DNA of 16,035 nt from CAZPWQ01 sp964590495. GTDB taxonomy: Bacteria > Bacteroidota > Rhodothermia > Balneolales > Balneolaceae. Both the position numbers and the translations under genes were made by a program. The notes below the pieces were generated by a model. That model worked only from the letters and a program-made list of their open reading frames with translations, ran no database searches and was not told where the DNA came from. Shown here piece by piece: positions 7,230-13,662 of the stretch; position 1 is the first letter of the stretch, and the number at the start of each line of letters is the position of its first letter. The stretch covers positions 1 to 16,035 of the forward strand of contig CAZPWQ010000085.1 in the NCBI GenBank assembly GCA_964590495.1, given 5' to 3'.

Positions 7230-8192
7230 ATGAAAAGAACGTTCAGCCGTACCACCATCCGCTCTCACACGTCAACCTTCCGGCTGCGGTACACCGCGGG
7301 AGTATTCGTGCTGTTCCTTTTAACCGGCTTTCTGCTTGCGGGGTGTGAACTCGAATCGAATCCCCTCTCGGAAGAAGCCGAATCCATCGAGGATTTCCCC
7401 TGGCCCAGGAAGGACTATAATGCGGTTTGGGGAAGCGCCCCAAACAATGTTTTTACGGTGGGATCAGACGGTATTATCCTGCGATATGACGGTACCGGGT
7501 GGAGCGAGATGGACGGCGGCGTAACGAGAGACTTAAATGATGTGTGGGGAACTTCATACGACAATGTCTATGCAGCGGGTAGTCTGGGAATCCTCCTGCA
7601 TTACAACGGTACGGAATGGAGCGAAGTGGATGTACAGGCAACTATGCACCTTAACAGCATATGGGGCAGCGGGCCTGACAATATCTTTGTCGCGGGATCG
7701 GAAGGTATCATCCTGCACTACGATGGAACGGAGTGGGACGAGACGGTAATACCCGGCACACCGAAACTCAACAGTGTCTGGGGCAGTGCGCCGGACAACG
7801 TCTTCGCCGTCGCTGCCGACGGATCCATCCTGCACTACGACGGCTCCGGGTGGGAAACAATGGCAAGCGGCAATCCTCCTCTTTATAACGTATGGGGGAG
7901 TTCCGCCGACAATATCATTGCCGCGGGATCGGGCGGAACTATCCTGCACTACGACGGAACGGAGTGGGAGGCGATGTTTAATAAAACGAAAAAAGGCCTC
8001 TATGGAATATGGGGAGCCTCCGGGGACAACATCTATGCCGTTGGTGTTGAAGGCACGATCCTGCACTACGACGGTTCCGACTGGAGGCTGAGCAGCAATG
8101 TGATACAGGAGAATCTTTCGGATATATGGGGCATCCGGGGAAATATTTTCATAGTGGGTGGATTCGGCGTCATCATGAGGGTGGATTTGTAG
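7230..8192 (+). CDS. Lipoprotein of seven near-identical 39-residue repeats, probable seven-bladed beta-propeller
   Basis: The start is placed at ATG 7230, not further upstream, because it gives a clean lipoprotein leader: basic N-region, then V-F-V-L-F-L-L-T-G-F, then lipobox L-A-G-C with Cys39. An AAAGG lies 8 bp before it. The mature part consists of repeats starting at residues 66, 105, 144, 183, 221, 260 and 299. Each follows V/I-W-G-S-x-x-D-N-I/V-x-A-x-G-x-x-G-x-I-L-H-Y-D-G-T-x-W. The period is 117 bp, once 114. The last repeat stops halfway, and the segment after the leader (E-D-F-P-W-P-R-K-D-Y-N-A) matches the missing half, so the ring can close as in velcro propellers. Known propellers of this kind bind ligands or partners at the cell surface; no enzyme motif is seen. 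The oxidase gene follows 170 bp downstream. Confidence 0.85.
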   Translation: MKRTFSRTTIRSHTSTFRLRYTAGVFVLFLLTGFLLAGCELESNPLSEEAESIEDFPWPRKDYNAVWGSAPNNVFTVGSDGIILRYDGTGWSEMDGGVTRDLNDVWGTSYDNVYAAGSLGILLHYNGTEWSEVDVQATMHLNSIWGSGPDNIFVAGSEGIILHYDGTEWDETVIPGTPKLNSVWGSAPDNVFAVAADGSILHYDGSGWETMASGNPPLYNVWGSSADNIIAAGSGGTILHYDGTEWEAMFNKTKKGLYGIWGASGDNIYAVGVEGTILHYDGSDWRLSSNVIQENLSDIWGIRGNIFIVGGFGVIMRVDL

Positions 8193-8362
8193 TAAACCAT
8201 GCAACCACTAATATTACAGCGCGCCGTTACTGCCAACCGCTTACTACCAACCACCCTCCCCCATTGCTTGCCACGCGTTTTATAATTAAAATTAAGCAGC
8301 AGATCAATTCAATACTCCTGCCTCCGCCGGTTTTTGCGGCCGCGGCACTTAAATTTTTTACT

Positions 8363-9700
8363 ATGGACAAAAGAACCTTTCTGAAAATATCCTCCATCGC
8401 GGTAACCGGCAGTATATTTGCCCCGCCGTTTCTCTACAGGCCAGACGAAGAAATCGGCAGCAACTGGGCAGGCAATTACCATTACAAAGCCAAAAGGCTA
8501 CACGCCCCGGAGGGGATAGGGGAGGTTCGCGAGATTGTCAGGGACAGCCGTAAGGTACACATCCTGGGTAGCCGCCACTCGTTCAACAGCATCGCCGACA
8601 GCCCCGCCGACCTGGTTACGCTGAAGAATATCGAACAGGATATATCGCTCGACCGCGAAGCGAAGACGGTTACCGTAACGGCGGGCATTAAATACGGCGA
8701 CCTTGCGCACCACCTCCATGAAAACGGCTATGCGCTGCACAACCTTGCATCGCTGCCCCATATTTCGGTCGCGGGCGCCTGCGCTACGGCCACGCACGGC
8801 TCGGGAGTGGACAACGGGAACCTTTCCACGGCAGTTGCGGGACTGGAGATCCTGACCGCCGACGGGGAACTGCGGACACTCACCCGGGAAGATGAGGATT
8901 TCGGTGGGGCGGTCGTAGCACTGGGCGGGCTCGGCGTCGTGACGAAAGTGACGCTGGACGTCGAGCCTGCATACGAGGTAAAACAGCACGTGTACCGGAA
9001 CCTGTCGACAGAACACCTCGGGGAGCATTTCGACGAGATCATGTCGGCCGGGTACAGCGTGAGTTTCTTCACCGACTACCGCGACCGCAACATCAATCAG
9101 GTCTGGCTAAAAACACGCGCGGACGATGCCGATTCGCCGGAAGCTGGTCCGAAGCTTTTCGACGCAACGCTTGCCGACCGGCACATGCACCCCATTGAGG
9201 ATATTTCCGCTGAAAACTGCACGCGTCAATTGAGGATGCCGGGTCCGTGGCACGAGCGCCTGCCCCATTTCAGGATGGACTTCACCCCGAGCAGCGGGGA
9301 CGAGCTGCAGTCGGAGTTCTTCGTGCCGTACGAAAACGCATGGGAGGCGATCGACGCGATGTTCGAAATGAGCGACCGCATCTCACCACACCTGCTGATC
9401 TCGGAAATCCGCTCGATTGCGGGTGACAACCTCTGGATGAGTACCGCGTACGACCGCCCGTCGGTAGCAATCCATTTCACCTGGAAACCGGACTGGAAAT
9501 CGGTTCGCAAGGTACTGCCCGTCATCGAAAAACGACTGGCGCTGTTCGGTGTCCGTCCCCACTGGGCAAAACTCTTCACGATCTCCCCGCAGACTCTGCA
9601 GAGCCGCTACAACCGGCTCCCCGACTTCCGCCGGCTGCTGGGCGACTACGACCCTGAGGGCAAATTCCGCAACGACTTCCTGGACAAGTATATATTTTAG
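8363..9700 (+). CDS. FAD-dependent alditol/sugar-lactone oxidase family protein with Tat-like leader
   Basis: The product has 445 residues from ATG 8363. The frame is open further upstream, but only this start gives a leader: MDKRTFLKISSIAVTGSIF, a Tat-type motif with K-R in place of R-R. The FAD_binding_4 (PCMH) part shows V-H-I-L-G-S-R-H-S-F-N at 65-75; His72 aligns with the histidine that binds FAD covalently in alditol oxidase. It also shows the V-A-G-A-C-A-T-A-T-H-G-S-G block at 136-148. The C-terminal half is of the D-arabinono-lactone oxidase type, with H-W-A-K-L-F near the end, as in xylitol/alditol oxidases. Such enzymes oxidise a polyol or lactone and pass electrons to oxygen. Export through Tat in the folded, flavinylated state is plausible. 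The gene is unusually GC-rich; 8881-8940, for example, has 41 G/C in 60 bases, suggesting a different origin. The natural substrate is unknown. Confidence 0.85.
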   Translation: MDKRTFLKISSIAVTGSIFAPPFLYRPDEEIGSNWAGNYHYKAKRLHAPEGIGEVREIVRDSRKVHILGSRHSFNSIADSPADLVTLKNIEQDISLDREAKTVTVTAGIKYGDLAHHLHENGYALHNLASLPHISVAGACATATHGSGVDNGNLSTAVAGLEILTADGELRTLTREDEDFGGAVVALGGLGVVTKVTLDVEPAYEVKQHVYRNLSTEHLGEHFDEIMSAGYSVSFFTDYRDRNINQVWLKTRADDADSPEAGPKLFDATLADRHMHPIEDISAENCTRQLRMPGPWHERLPHFRMDFTPSSGDELQSEFFVPYENAWEAIDAMFEMSDRISPHLLISEIRSIAGDNLWMSTAYDRPSVAIHFTWKPDWKSVRKVLPVIEKRLALFGVRPHWAKLFTISPQTLQSRYNRLPDFRRLLGDYDPEGKFRNDFLDKYIF

Positions 9701-9727
9701 CTATTTCCCGTCCGACCGTTGCCCTGG

Positions 9728-9771
9728 TTCCCGGGAAATTCTCCCGACAGGATCCCTTTGGGTCTTTGGAG
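9728..9771. repeat. Structured spacer: palindrome plus imperfect hairpin
   Basis: TTCCCGGGAA (9728-9737) is a perfect 10-bp palindrome. It is followed by a bulged hairpin: CTCC (9741) with GGAG (9768), and GATCCC with GGGTC around TTT. It lies just after the oxidase stop and may end its transcript. The right part of the spacer has a weak 5-bp stem, ACCTG/CAGGT, at 9832-9846. Confidence 0.35.
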
Positions 9772-9857
9772 CGGCCCGAGGAGGGGGCGGAAAGGCACGA
9801 AATTTTGCCCGAATAAAAGAAGATGAATGGTACCTGTAAGGCAGGTGTGTTTACTTA

Positions 9858-10367
9858 TTAATCCAACTGTTTATTTTTATCAGAAGCATTCACCAGGTTC
9901 TTTTTCAACTGTAATAATTGAATATTCATCTTTTCCAATTTTACCTGTTGAATGGTGATGACATTCCGGGCAAAAATCTGGAACAGCTTTTTCTGTTTCT
10001 TTTTGAAAAAACCTCTTATATCCGACCGGTCAAAACGTAATAACCGGCTCTTTCCGCTGGATACCACTTTAGCAATCCTGGTATATTTGTTAAACATAAA
10101 AGTCTCACCCAAAAAATCACCCGCTGACAAATCAACTATGGAGATATTATTTTTTACGACGGTTACCTTGCCTTCAACAACCAAATAGGCAGTACGAACA
10201 TGCTCATCCGTGGTTATTATCACCTCATCCCCTAAAAAGCGCTTTTCCACCCCTAAAGCGAGGAATTCCGACATTTCATCATAAGAAAAATTTTTCAGGA
10301 GCAAAGGCGGCTTTTTCATAAAGCCCCGTATATATGCCGGGGTATTGTGTCGATTAGTTTTTAACAT
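9858..10367 (-). CDS. Stand-alone cyclic-nucleotide-binding (CRP-type) domain protein
   Basis: The product has 169 residues. A beta-roll domain spans roughly 22-125, with Y-L-V-V-E-G-K-V-T-V, then S-A-G-D-F-L-G-E-T-F-M-F. Next comes T-R-I-A-K-V, then L-L-R-F-D-R-S-D. Glu88 and Arg97 sit where the phosphate-binding cassette of cNMP-binding domains has its conserved Glu and Arg. After the domain there is only a basic helix and a likely coiled coil (E-K-M-N-I-Q-L-L-Q-L-K-K-N-L). There is no C-terminal helix-turn-helix of a CRP/FNR regulator and no kinase or channel part. It may act as a sensor that works through a partner. A strong ribosome binding site, GGGGAG (minus strand of 10375-10380), is 7 nt before the ATG. 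It diverges from the ligase gene and has no obvious functional partner nearby. Confidence 0.8.
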   Translation of the reverse strand: MLKTNRHNTPAYIRGFMKKPPLLLKNFSYDEMSEFLALGVEKRFLGDEVIITTDEHVRTAYLVVEGKVTVVKNNISIVDLSAGDFLGETFMFNKYTRIAKVVSSGKSRLLRFDRSDIRGFFKKKQKKLFQIFARNVITIQQVKLEKMNIQLLQLKKNLVNASDKNKQLD

Positions 10368-10531
10368 ATATATACTCCCCTTGTTTTGACTCCTATGTAA
10401 TAAAGCACCTGTTTTTAATGATATTAACCAAATTAATCTAAAGTTAAAATAAATATGTATTTATTTTCCCTCTGAAAGCCACAAATCAACTAATCCAACA
10501 AATCACTCACTCAGTACTCCCCTCCCCGTTC

Positions 10532-10546
10532 CGCAGCTCTGCTGCG
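10532..10546. repeat. Perfect short hairpin in the CNB-ligase spacer
   Basis: CGCAGC, loop TCT, GCTGCG: a perfect 6-bp stem. About 40 bp further on is the 10-bp palindrome CGGAGCTCCG (10584-10593). Both lie in the GC-richer right half of the divergent spacer. The left half, 10381-10490, is AT-rich and likely carries the promoter of the cNMP-domain gene. Confidence 0.4.
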
Positions 10547-10614
10547 TAATACTGCCATTTATGAAGAAGCAGCAGATCAGAAACGGAGCTCCGCTACGTG
10601 AGAGTTTCGGCTGA

Positions 10615-10734
10615 ATGCACACATACCATCCGGCACAGGAAATCATCAATAAATACGAGATCGGAACCGTAACTAAAGTCTCGACTATAAACAGTGTACA
10701 CAGCAGGACCTACTTCCCAGGCAGATCAAAATAA
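10615..10734 (+). pseudogene. Possible N-terminal relic of an aminoglycoside/choline-kinase-type phosphotransferase
   Basis: An ATG-initiated frame of 39 codons ends 12 bp before the ligase start. It contains EIINKYEIGTVTKVSTIN followed by S-x-x-S-R-T-Y-F. This resembles the first beta strands of APH-family phosphotransferases (helix ending in Y-x-I-G, then strands around I-x-G-G-x-x-N-x-T-Y). The Gly-Gly of the nucleotide loop is not intact (S-V-H-S), and the frame stops long before any catalytic loop. Either it is the stump of a deleted gene or the likeness is chance. It could alternatively be a small upstream ORF translated ahead of the ligase. Confidence 0.35.
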
Positions 10735-10746
10735 AAGAGAGGCGAT

Positions 10747-11664
10747 ATGAATTGGTTACAAGAGCCCGTCGATCCCATGCTGGCAAAACTTATTAGTGCT
10801 ATCCCGGAGGGAGACTATATTTATGAGATCAAATGGGATGGGATAAGGGCGATCATAACCCTGCAGGATGGGAATATCCGCATCACCTCCCGCAACAAAA
10901 AAGATATCACCGGTCAATTCCCGGAGCTGAAAAAAACAAATGCTTTTAAAGCAGAGAACGGCATCTTCGATGCAGAGATAGTCGCACTGGATAATACCAG
11001 TCGCCCGTCTTTTCAACAGATCATCCACCGCCTGAAGATTACCGGTGAAAAACGAATAGAGCGGGTGTCCCAATCCAACCCTGCGCAGTGCTACGTTTTT
11101 GACTGCTTGTACCTGAATGGGAAACAGTTAACAGACCGGCCCCTGGAGGAGCGCTACCAGATGTTGAAGGATACAATGAAAAGCACCGGCCGGTATGTTC
11201 TGAATGATATCTTTGAAAATGGCAATGAGTTATACAGTACAATTAAAGAACATGATATGGAGGGTATTATGGCTAAAAAGAAAGGCAGCCGGTATCTGAC
11301 CGGCAAACGATCGGACAACTGGTTAAAAGTGAAGATCCGCCACGAATCAACCTGTTTTATTATAGGTTATACCAAAGGAATGGGCGACCCGGCGACCCAT
11401 TTCGGAGCTTTGCATCTGGCAGAAGACCAGGAGAAAGATCTGGTTTACCGCGGTAAAGTAGGCACCGGATTCAGCCAGGCCAAACTGGAACGAATATTTG
11501 CTGAACTAAACGGGCTGGATGAAGTGAAACCACCCGACTACGCACCTGACGAAAAAGGCACCAAGTGGGTAGTGCCGAAGCTAAAAGTAGTAGTAACATA
11601 TTCTGAAATAACATCAGACGGTGTATACCAGGACCCGGTGTTTATAAAATTAATAAGCCGTTAA
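10747..11664 (+). CDS. ATP-dependent DNA ligase, single-domain LigD-ligase type
   Basis: The product has 305 residues and carries the full set of nucleotidyltransferase motifs. These are E-I-K-W-D-G-I-R-A with Lys29 as the adenylated residue (motif I), F-D-A-E-I-V-A-L-D (74-82, motif III), Y-V-F-D-C-L-Y-L-N-G-K (116-126, IIIa), E-G-I-M-A-K (172-177, IV) and N-W-L-K-V-K (191-196, V). An OB-fold follows, from about residue 200 (F-I-I-G-Y-T-K-G) to the end, with G-K-V-G-T-G-F. This is the ligase module of the non-homologous end-joining protein LigD without its polymerase and phosphoesterase modules. It seals nicks or breaks with ATP. No Ku, LigD-Pol or LigD-PE gene is in the window. GAGAGG lies 4 nt before the ATG, which fixes the start. 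The stop lies 7 bp from the end of the convergent small gene. Confidence 0.9.
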   Translation: MNWLQEPVDPMLAKLISAIPEGDYIYEIKWDGIRAIITLQDGNIRITSRNKKDITGQFPELKKTNAFKAENGIFDAEIVALDNTSRPSFQQIIHRLKITGEKRIERVSQSNPAQCYVFDCLYLNGKQLTDRPLEERYQMLKDTMKSTGRYVLNDIFENGNELYSTIKEHDMEGIMAKKKGSRYLTGKRSDNWLKVKIRHESTCFIIGYTKGMGDPATHFGALHLAEDQEKDLVYRGKVGTGFSQAKLERIFAELNGLDEVKPPDYAPDEKGTKWVVPKLKVVVTYSEITSDGVYQDPVFIKLISR

Positions 11665-11671
11665 TATTACC

Positions 11672-12013
11672 TTATTGCCTGTACTTTAATACGAGGATGA
11701 TCTCATTAGCCCTGCCGAGTACTTCAAACCAATTTTCGAGATCACTCTGAAAGGTATTAAGCTCCAGAAATGACTGCCCCACCGCATCTATAAAATCCAT
11801 TTCTATGCTGCTTGCATTAATAACCGGAATCGTTTTCAGATCTGTTTTCATGTGGCACTTGATATGCTGAAGTTCGAGAGCAGCATGTCCGAGCTGCTCT
11901 TCTGAAAAAGAGGCTTTCCCTGTCAAGAAATCGAAAAGGCTGTTTATTTTGTTATTATACCATTCGATGCGTTCAGAAATAGACTTGCTGGTCCAGGCAT
12001 TTAAAATATTCAT
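11672..12013 (-). CDS. Small helical cytoplasmic protein of unknown function
   Basis: The product has 113 residues with no family I recognise. It looks wholly alpha-helical, acidic to neutral, with repeated Leu/Ile spacing and no signal peptide or membrane helix. Examples of the sequence are ERIEWYNNKINSLFDFL near the N-terminus and FLELNTFQSDLENWFEVL near the C-terminus. The gene is probably real: ATCTCCTTT on the plus strand is a good minus-strand ribosome binding site (AAAGGAGAT) with 9 nt before the ATG. The helical, His/Cys-poor composition resembles small helical-bundle proteins, but that is only an impression. It converges on the ligase with a 7-bp gap. An 8-bp inverted repeat 79 bp upstream may control it or the divergent gene. 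Confidence 0.6.
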   Translation of the reverse strand: MNILNAWTSKSISERIEWYNNKINSLFDFLTGKASFSEEQLGHAALELQHIKCHMKTDLKTIPVINASSIEMDFIDAVGQSFLELNTFQSDLENWFEVLGRANEIILVLKYRQ

Positions 12014-12091
12014 ATACTAAATCTCCTTTATTTACTCGATGATTTTTTTACCTAACGTAAGATTATGATACAAAGTATTAACTAATTTTAT

Positions 12092-12113
12092 TATATCATT
12101 TGTTTATGATATA
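12092..12113. promoter_or_regulatory. 22-bp dyad between divergent genes (operator candidate)
   Basis: TATATCAT (12092-12099) and ATGATATA (12106-12113) are perfect 8-bp arms around a 6-nt centre. The overall length and spacing resemble dimeric regulator sites of the CRP/FNR type, although the arm sequence is not their consensus. It lies in the 242-bp spacer between the small helical protein and the Dabb gene. Confidence 0.45.
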
Positions 12114-12204
12114 TGACAACAACAAGGACTCCGGGCTCGTTCGCGTTCCGGATAATAAATCAGGCGCCAATCATCAGCATGATTTTTAAATCTTAATGTC
12201 TTTT

Positions 12205-12225
12205 ATATAGCTCTATTAGCTATAT
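12205..12225. promoter_or_regulatory. Second inverted repeat in front of the Dabb gene
   Basis: ATATAGC (12205-12211) and GCTATAT (12219-12225) flank 7 nt, and the element ends 30 bp before the start codon. GATTTTTAAATC at 12181-12192 is a further short palindrome. Position suits an operator or a leader hairpin; the AT-rich arms mean chance cannot be excluded. Confidence 0.4.
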
Positions 12226-12255
12226 TTCAACAACAATTAAAAAAGAAAACTTCTT

Positions 12256-12657
12256 ATGAATACCTATATAAAATTTATAATACCTCTCATTCTGATGGGA
12301 TTATTCGGATCAGGTTTAATCTCTGATAATTCAAAGATAAACAACCCTCCCCCGGAGATATTACGGCACGTTGTATTTTTTTCTTTCACTGATGACACGC
12401 CGGAGGATGTTGTGGAAGAAATCGGCCAGAGTTTAATGGCGTTAGAAGAATCAATTGAGGTAATAGAGAGCCTGGAATGGGGGGAGTCTATTGCTGAGGG
12501 ACAAGAATTTTCTCACTGCCTTATTGTTAACTTTAACAGTGAAGAAGATCTTGGCATTTACGGACCTCATCCTGACCATCAGAAGTTTATCGAAGACTAT
12601 AAAGAACATTTTGCCAAAGTATCCGTAGTCGATTATTGGACGCCCAAACCACTTTAA
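12256..12657 (+). CDS. Exported Dabb (stress-responsive A/B barrel) domain protein
   Basis: The product has 133 residues. The first 23 or so (MNTYIKFIIPLILMGLFGSG) form a signal peptide or membrane anchor. The Dabb domain follows from about 34: I-L-R-H-V-V-F-F-S-F opens it, L-E-W-G-E-S sits at 73-78, S-H-C-L-I-V-N-F near 86-93, and Y-G-P-H-P-D-H-Q-K-F (102-111) and S-V-V-D-Y-W (123-128) close it. This order is diagnostic for the family, whose members form dimeric ferredoxin-like barrels. Some act in stress responses, some as polyketide cyclases; here the function is unknown. Exported single-domain forms are common in Bacteroidota. The DUF421 gene starts 11 bp after its stop, so the two are probably co-transcribed. 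Confidence 0.85.
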   Translation: MNTYIKFIIPLILMGLFGSGLISDNSKINNPPPEILRHVVFFSFTDDTPEDVVEEIGQSLMALEESIEVIESLEWGESIAEGQEFSHCLIVNFNSEEDLGIYGPHPDHQKFIEDYKEHFAKVSVVDYWTPKPL

Positions 12658-12668
12658 CCCCAATCCCC

Positions 12669-13232
12669 ATGTTTGACTGGAGCTGGATTACCACCACTGG
12701 CACAACCCTTCTGATGGTCTTGCTATCTGCGCTGGGTATATACATCACACTTTTATTCTTCACCCGCCTTACGGGCCTGCGGAGCTTCTCGAAAATGTCA
12801 AGCTTTGACTTTGCTATCACTATTGCATTTGGTTCCATCGTGGCTTCCACCCTTCTGACCAAAAACCCCCCGTTGCTTGCAGGTGCATTTGGATTGGCTG
12901 TACTATTTGGCATCCAGTACATTGTATCCAATTCACGCCGGTTTTCTGTCGCAGCCGAACGGCTGGTTGACAATGTACCGATAGTGGTAATGGCGGGAGA
13001 AAAAGTACTGTCAGATCATCTGGATGAGGCGCGCCTCACAGAGGATGACCTGAAGTCAAAATTGCGTTTGGCGGGTGTAACGAGCCGCCAACAAGTGCTG
13101 GCGGTAATACTCGAAACCACCGGTGACGTGTCGGTGATCAAAAAAAGCGACGAAATATCGCCATGGTTGTTTGAAGGAATCAGGGGTGCAGAGCATCTCT
13201 CGTTCATGCCGGAATCGACAAACAATGAGTAG
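12669..13232 (+). CDS. DUF421/YetF-like membrane protein
   Basis: The product has 187 residues. ATG 12669 was chosen because the only upstream in-frame starter is a TTG inside the Dabb gene. Three membrane helices fill roughly 12-32, 45-62 and 69-88. They include the family hallmark F-T-R-L-T-G-L-R-S-F-S-K-M-S-S-F-D-F-A-I (31-50) and the G-S-I-V-A-S turn. A soluble alpha/beta YetF domain follows (90-180), with L-V-D-N-V-P-I-V-V-M-A-G-E and the L-A-G-V block near the middle. YetF-like proteins have been linked to spore and stress phenotypes in Bacillus, but the biochemical role is not known. The gene forms a likely two-gene operon with the exported Dabb protein, suggesting an envelope-stress role (inference). 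Confidence 0.85.
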   Translation: MFDWSWITTTGTTLLMVLLSALGIYITLLFFTRLTGLRSFSKMSSFDFAITIAFGSIVASTLLTKNPPLLAGAFGLAVLFGIQYIVSNSRRFSVAAERLVDNVPIVVMAGEKVLSDHLDEARLTEDDLKSKLRLAGVTSRQQVLAVILETTGDVSVIKKSDEISPWLFEGIRGAEHLSFMPESTNNE

Positions 13233-13276
13233 AATGTGCTTGATATCAACGAAAGCTACAAGTGGAGATTCTTTCT

Positions 13277-13507
13277 ATGGGTAATATTTCAATCAAAATG
13301 CTCGTAAATCACTTCAAAACCTTACCTTACTGATTCTCTAAGACATTCTCCTTGCCCCAAACTGCCATTTCTTTAAACACAGGTGAAAGACTTTTACCTA
13401 ATTATGAACAAATCATAAATACAGTACAAGCTAATGCTCCAACATCTAAAATTATTTTTAATACCGTGCCCTCCAATACCGATGAGGCTGTTAAACCTTG
13501 GTTATAG
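13277..13507 (+). pseudogene. Decayed coding remnant with in-frame TGA
   Basis: An ATG at 13277 with GGAG 9 nt before it opens an 18-codon frame that meets TGA at 13331. The same frame then stays open for 57 codons to the TAG at 13505. The second part reads convincingly as protein: I-S-L-N-T, then GERLLPNYEQIINTVQ, then A-P-T-S-K-I-I-F-N-T-V-P-S. This layout (Y-x-x-I-I-x-x-V-x-A-x-A-P-x-x-K-I) is reminiscent of the late part of SGNH/GDSL hydrolases, but it is too short to be sure. The whole stretch sits in a 430-bp gap. It is most likely the worn end of a deleted gene, lying 53 bp before the attC-like element. Confidence 0.4.
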
Positions 13508-13560
13508 AAAAGGGAATAAATTATCTGCTCACAACATTTTATTGCCAGAAGCAGGCTCTT

Positions 13561-13635
13561 GCTTAACATTGCTCAAATCAGTAGACTTCTAATAATTACA
13601 ACTTCCTGTGCCGCTTGAGCGTCGGGGCGTTATGC
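13561..13635 (+). other. attC-like element (candidate integron cassette recombination site)
   Basis: GCTTAAC (13561-13567) fits the 7-base left core consensus RYYYAAC. GTTATGC (13629-13635) resembles the right core GTTRRRY, with one mismatch. The two pair at six of seven positions. Inside them GCTCAA (13571-13576) and TTGAGC (13615-13620) pair perfectly. The right end, GCCGCTTGAGCGTCGGGGCGTTATGC in two parts (GCCGCTTGAGC, then GTCGGGGCGTTATGC), looks like a typical attC right half. Total length is 75 bp, within the normal range. Against it: the left and right spacers are 3 and 8 nt, where about 5-6 is usual, and no second site or integrase is in view. The next gene begins 28 bp after the right core. 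Confidence 0.35.
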
Positions 13636-13662
13636 AACCATCATTACTAAACTGATTATCAG

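Noticed and set aside
7554..8204. 216-codon minus-strand open frame
   Set aside because: It runs exactly opposite the seven repeats of the lipoprotein gene; its own repeats are only the mirror of those, and it has no leader or ribosome binding site.
8126..8362. Upstream extension of the oxidase
   Set aside because: It would overlap the lipoprotein gene and hide the Tat-like leader.
8498..9028. 176-codon minus-strand open frame, and other long antisense frames to 9579
   Set aside because: Antisense to the GC-rich oxidase gene, where high GC removes stop codons; no family features.
12130..12152. TCCGG/CCGGA inverted repeat in a GC-rich patch
   Set aside because: Five-base arms with a 13-nt spacer are too weak to claim; no coding sense found in the patch.
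12636..12668. TTG start for the DUF421 gene
   Set aside because: It lies inside the Dabb gene and adds 11 residues without family support; ATG 12669 is better.
13331..13333. TGA as a selenocysteine or recoded codon
   Set aside because: No selenoprotein family is recognised and no downstream stem-loop stands out; gene decay is simpler.
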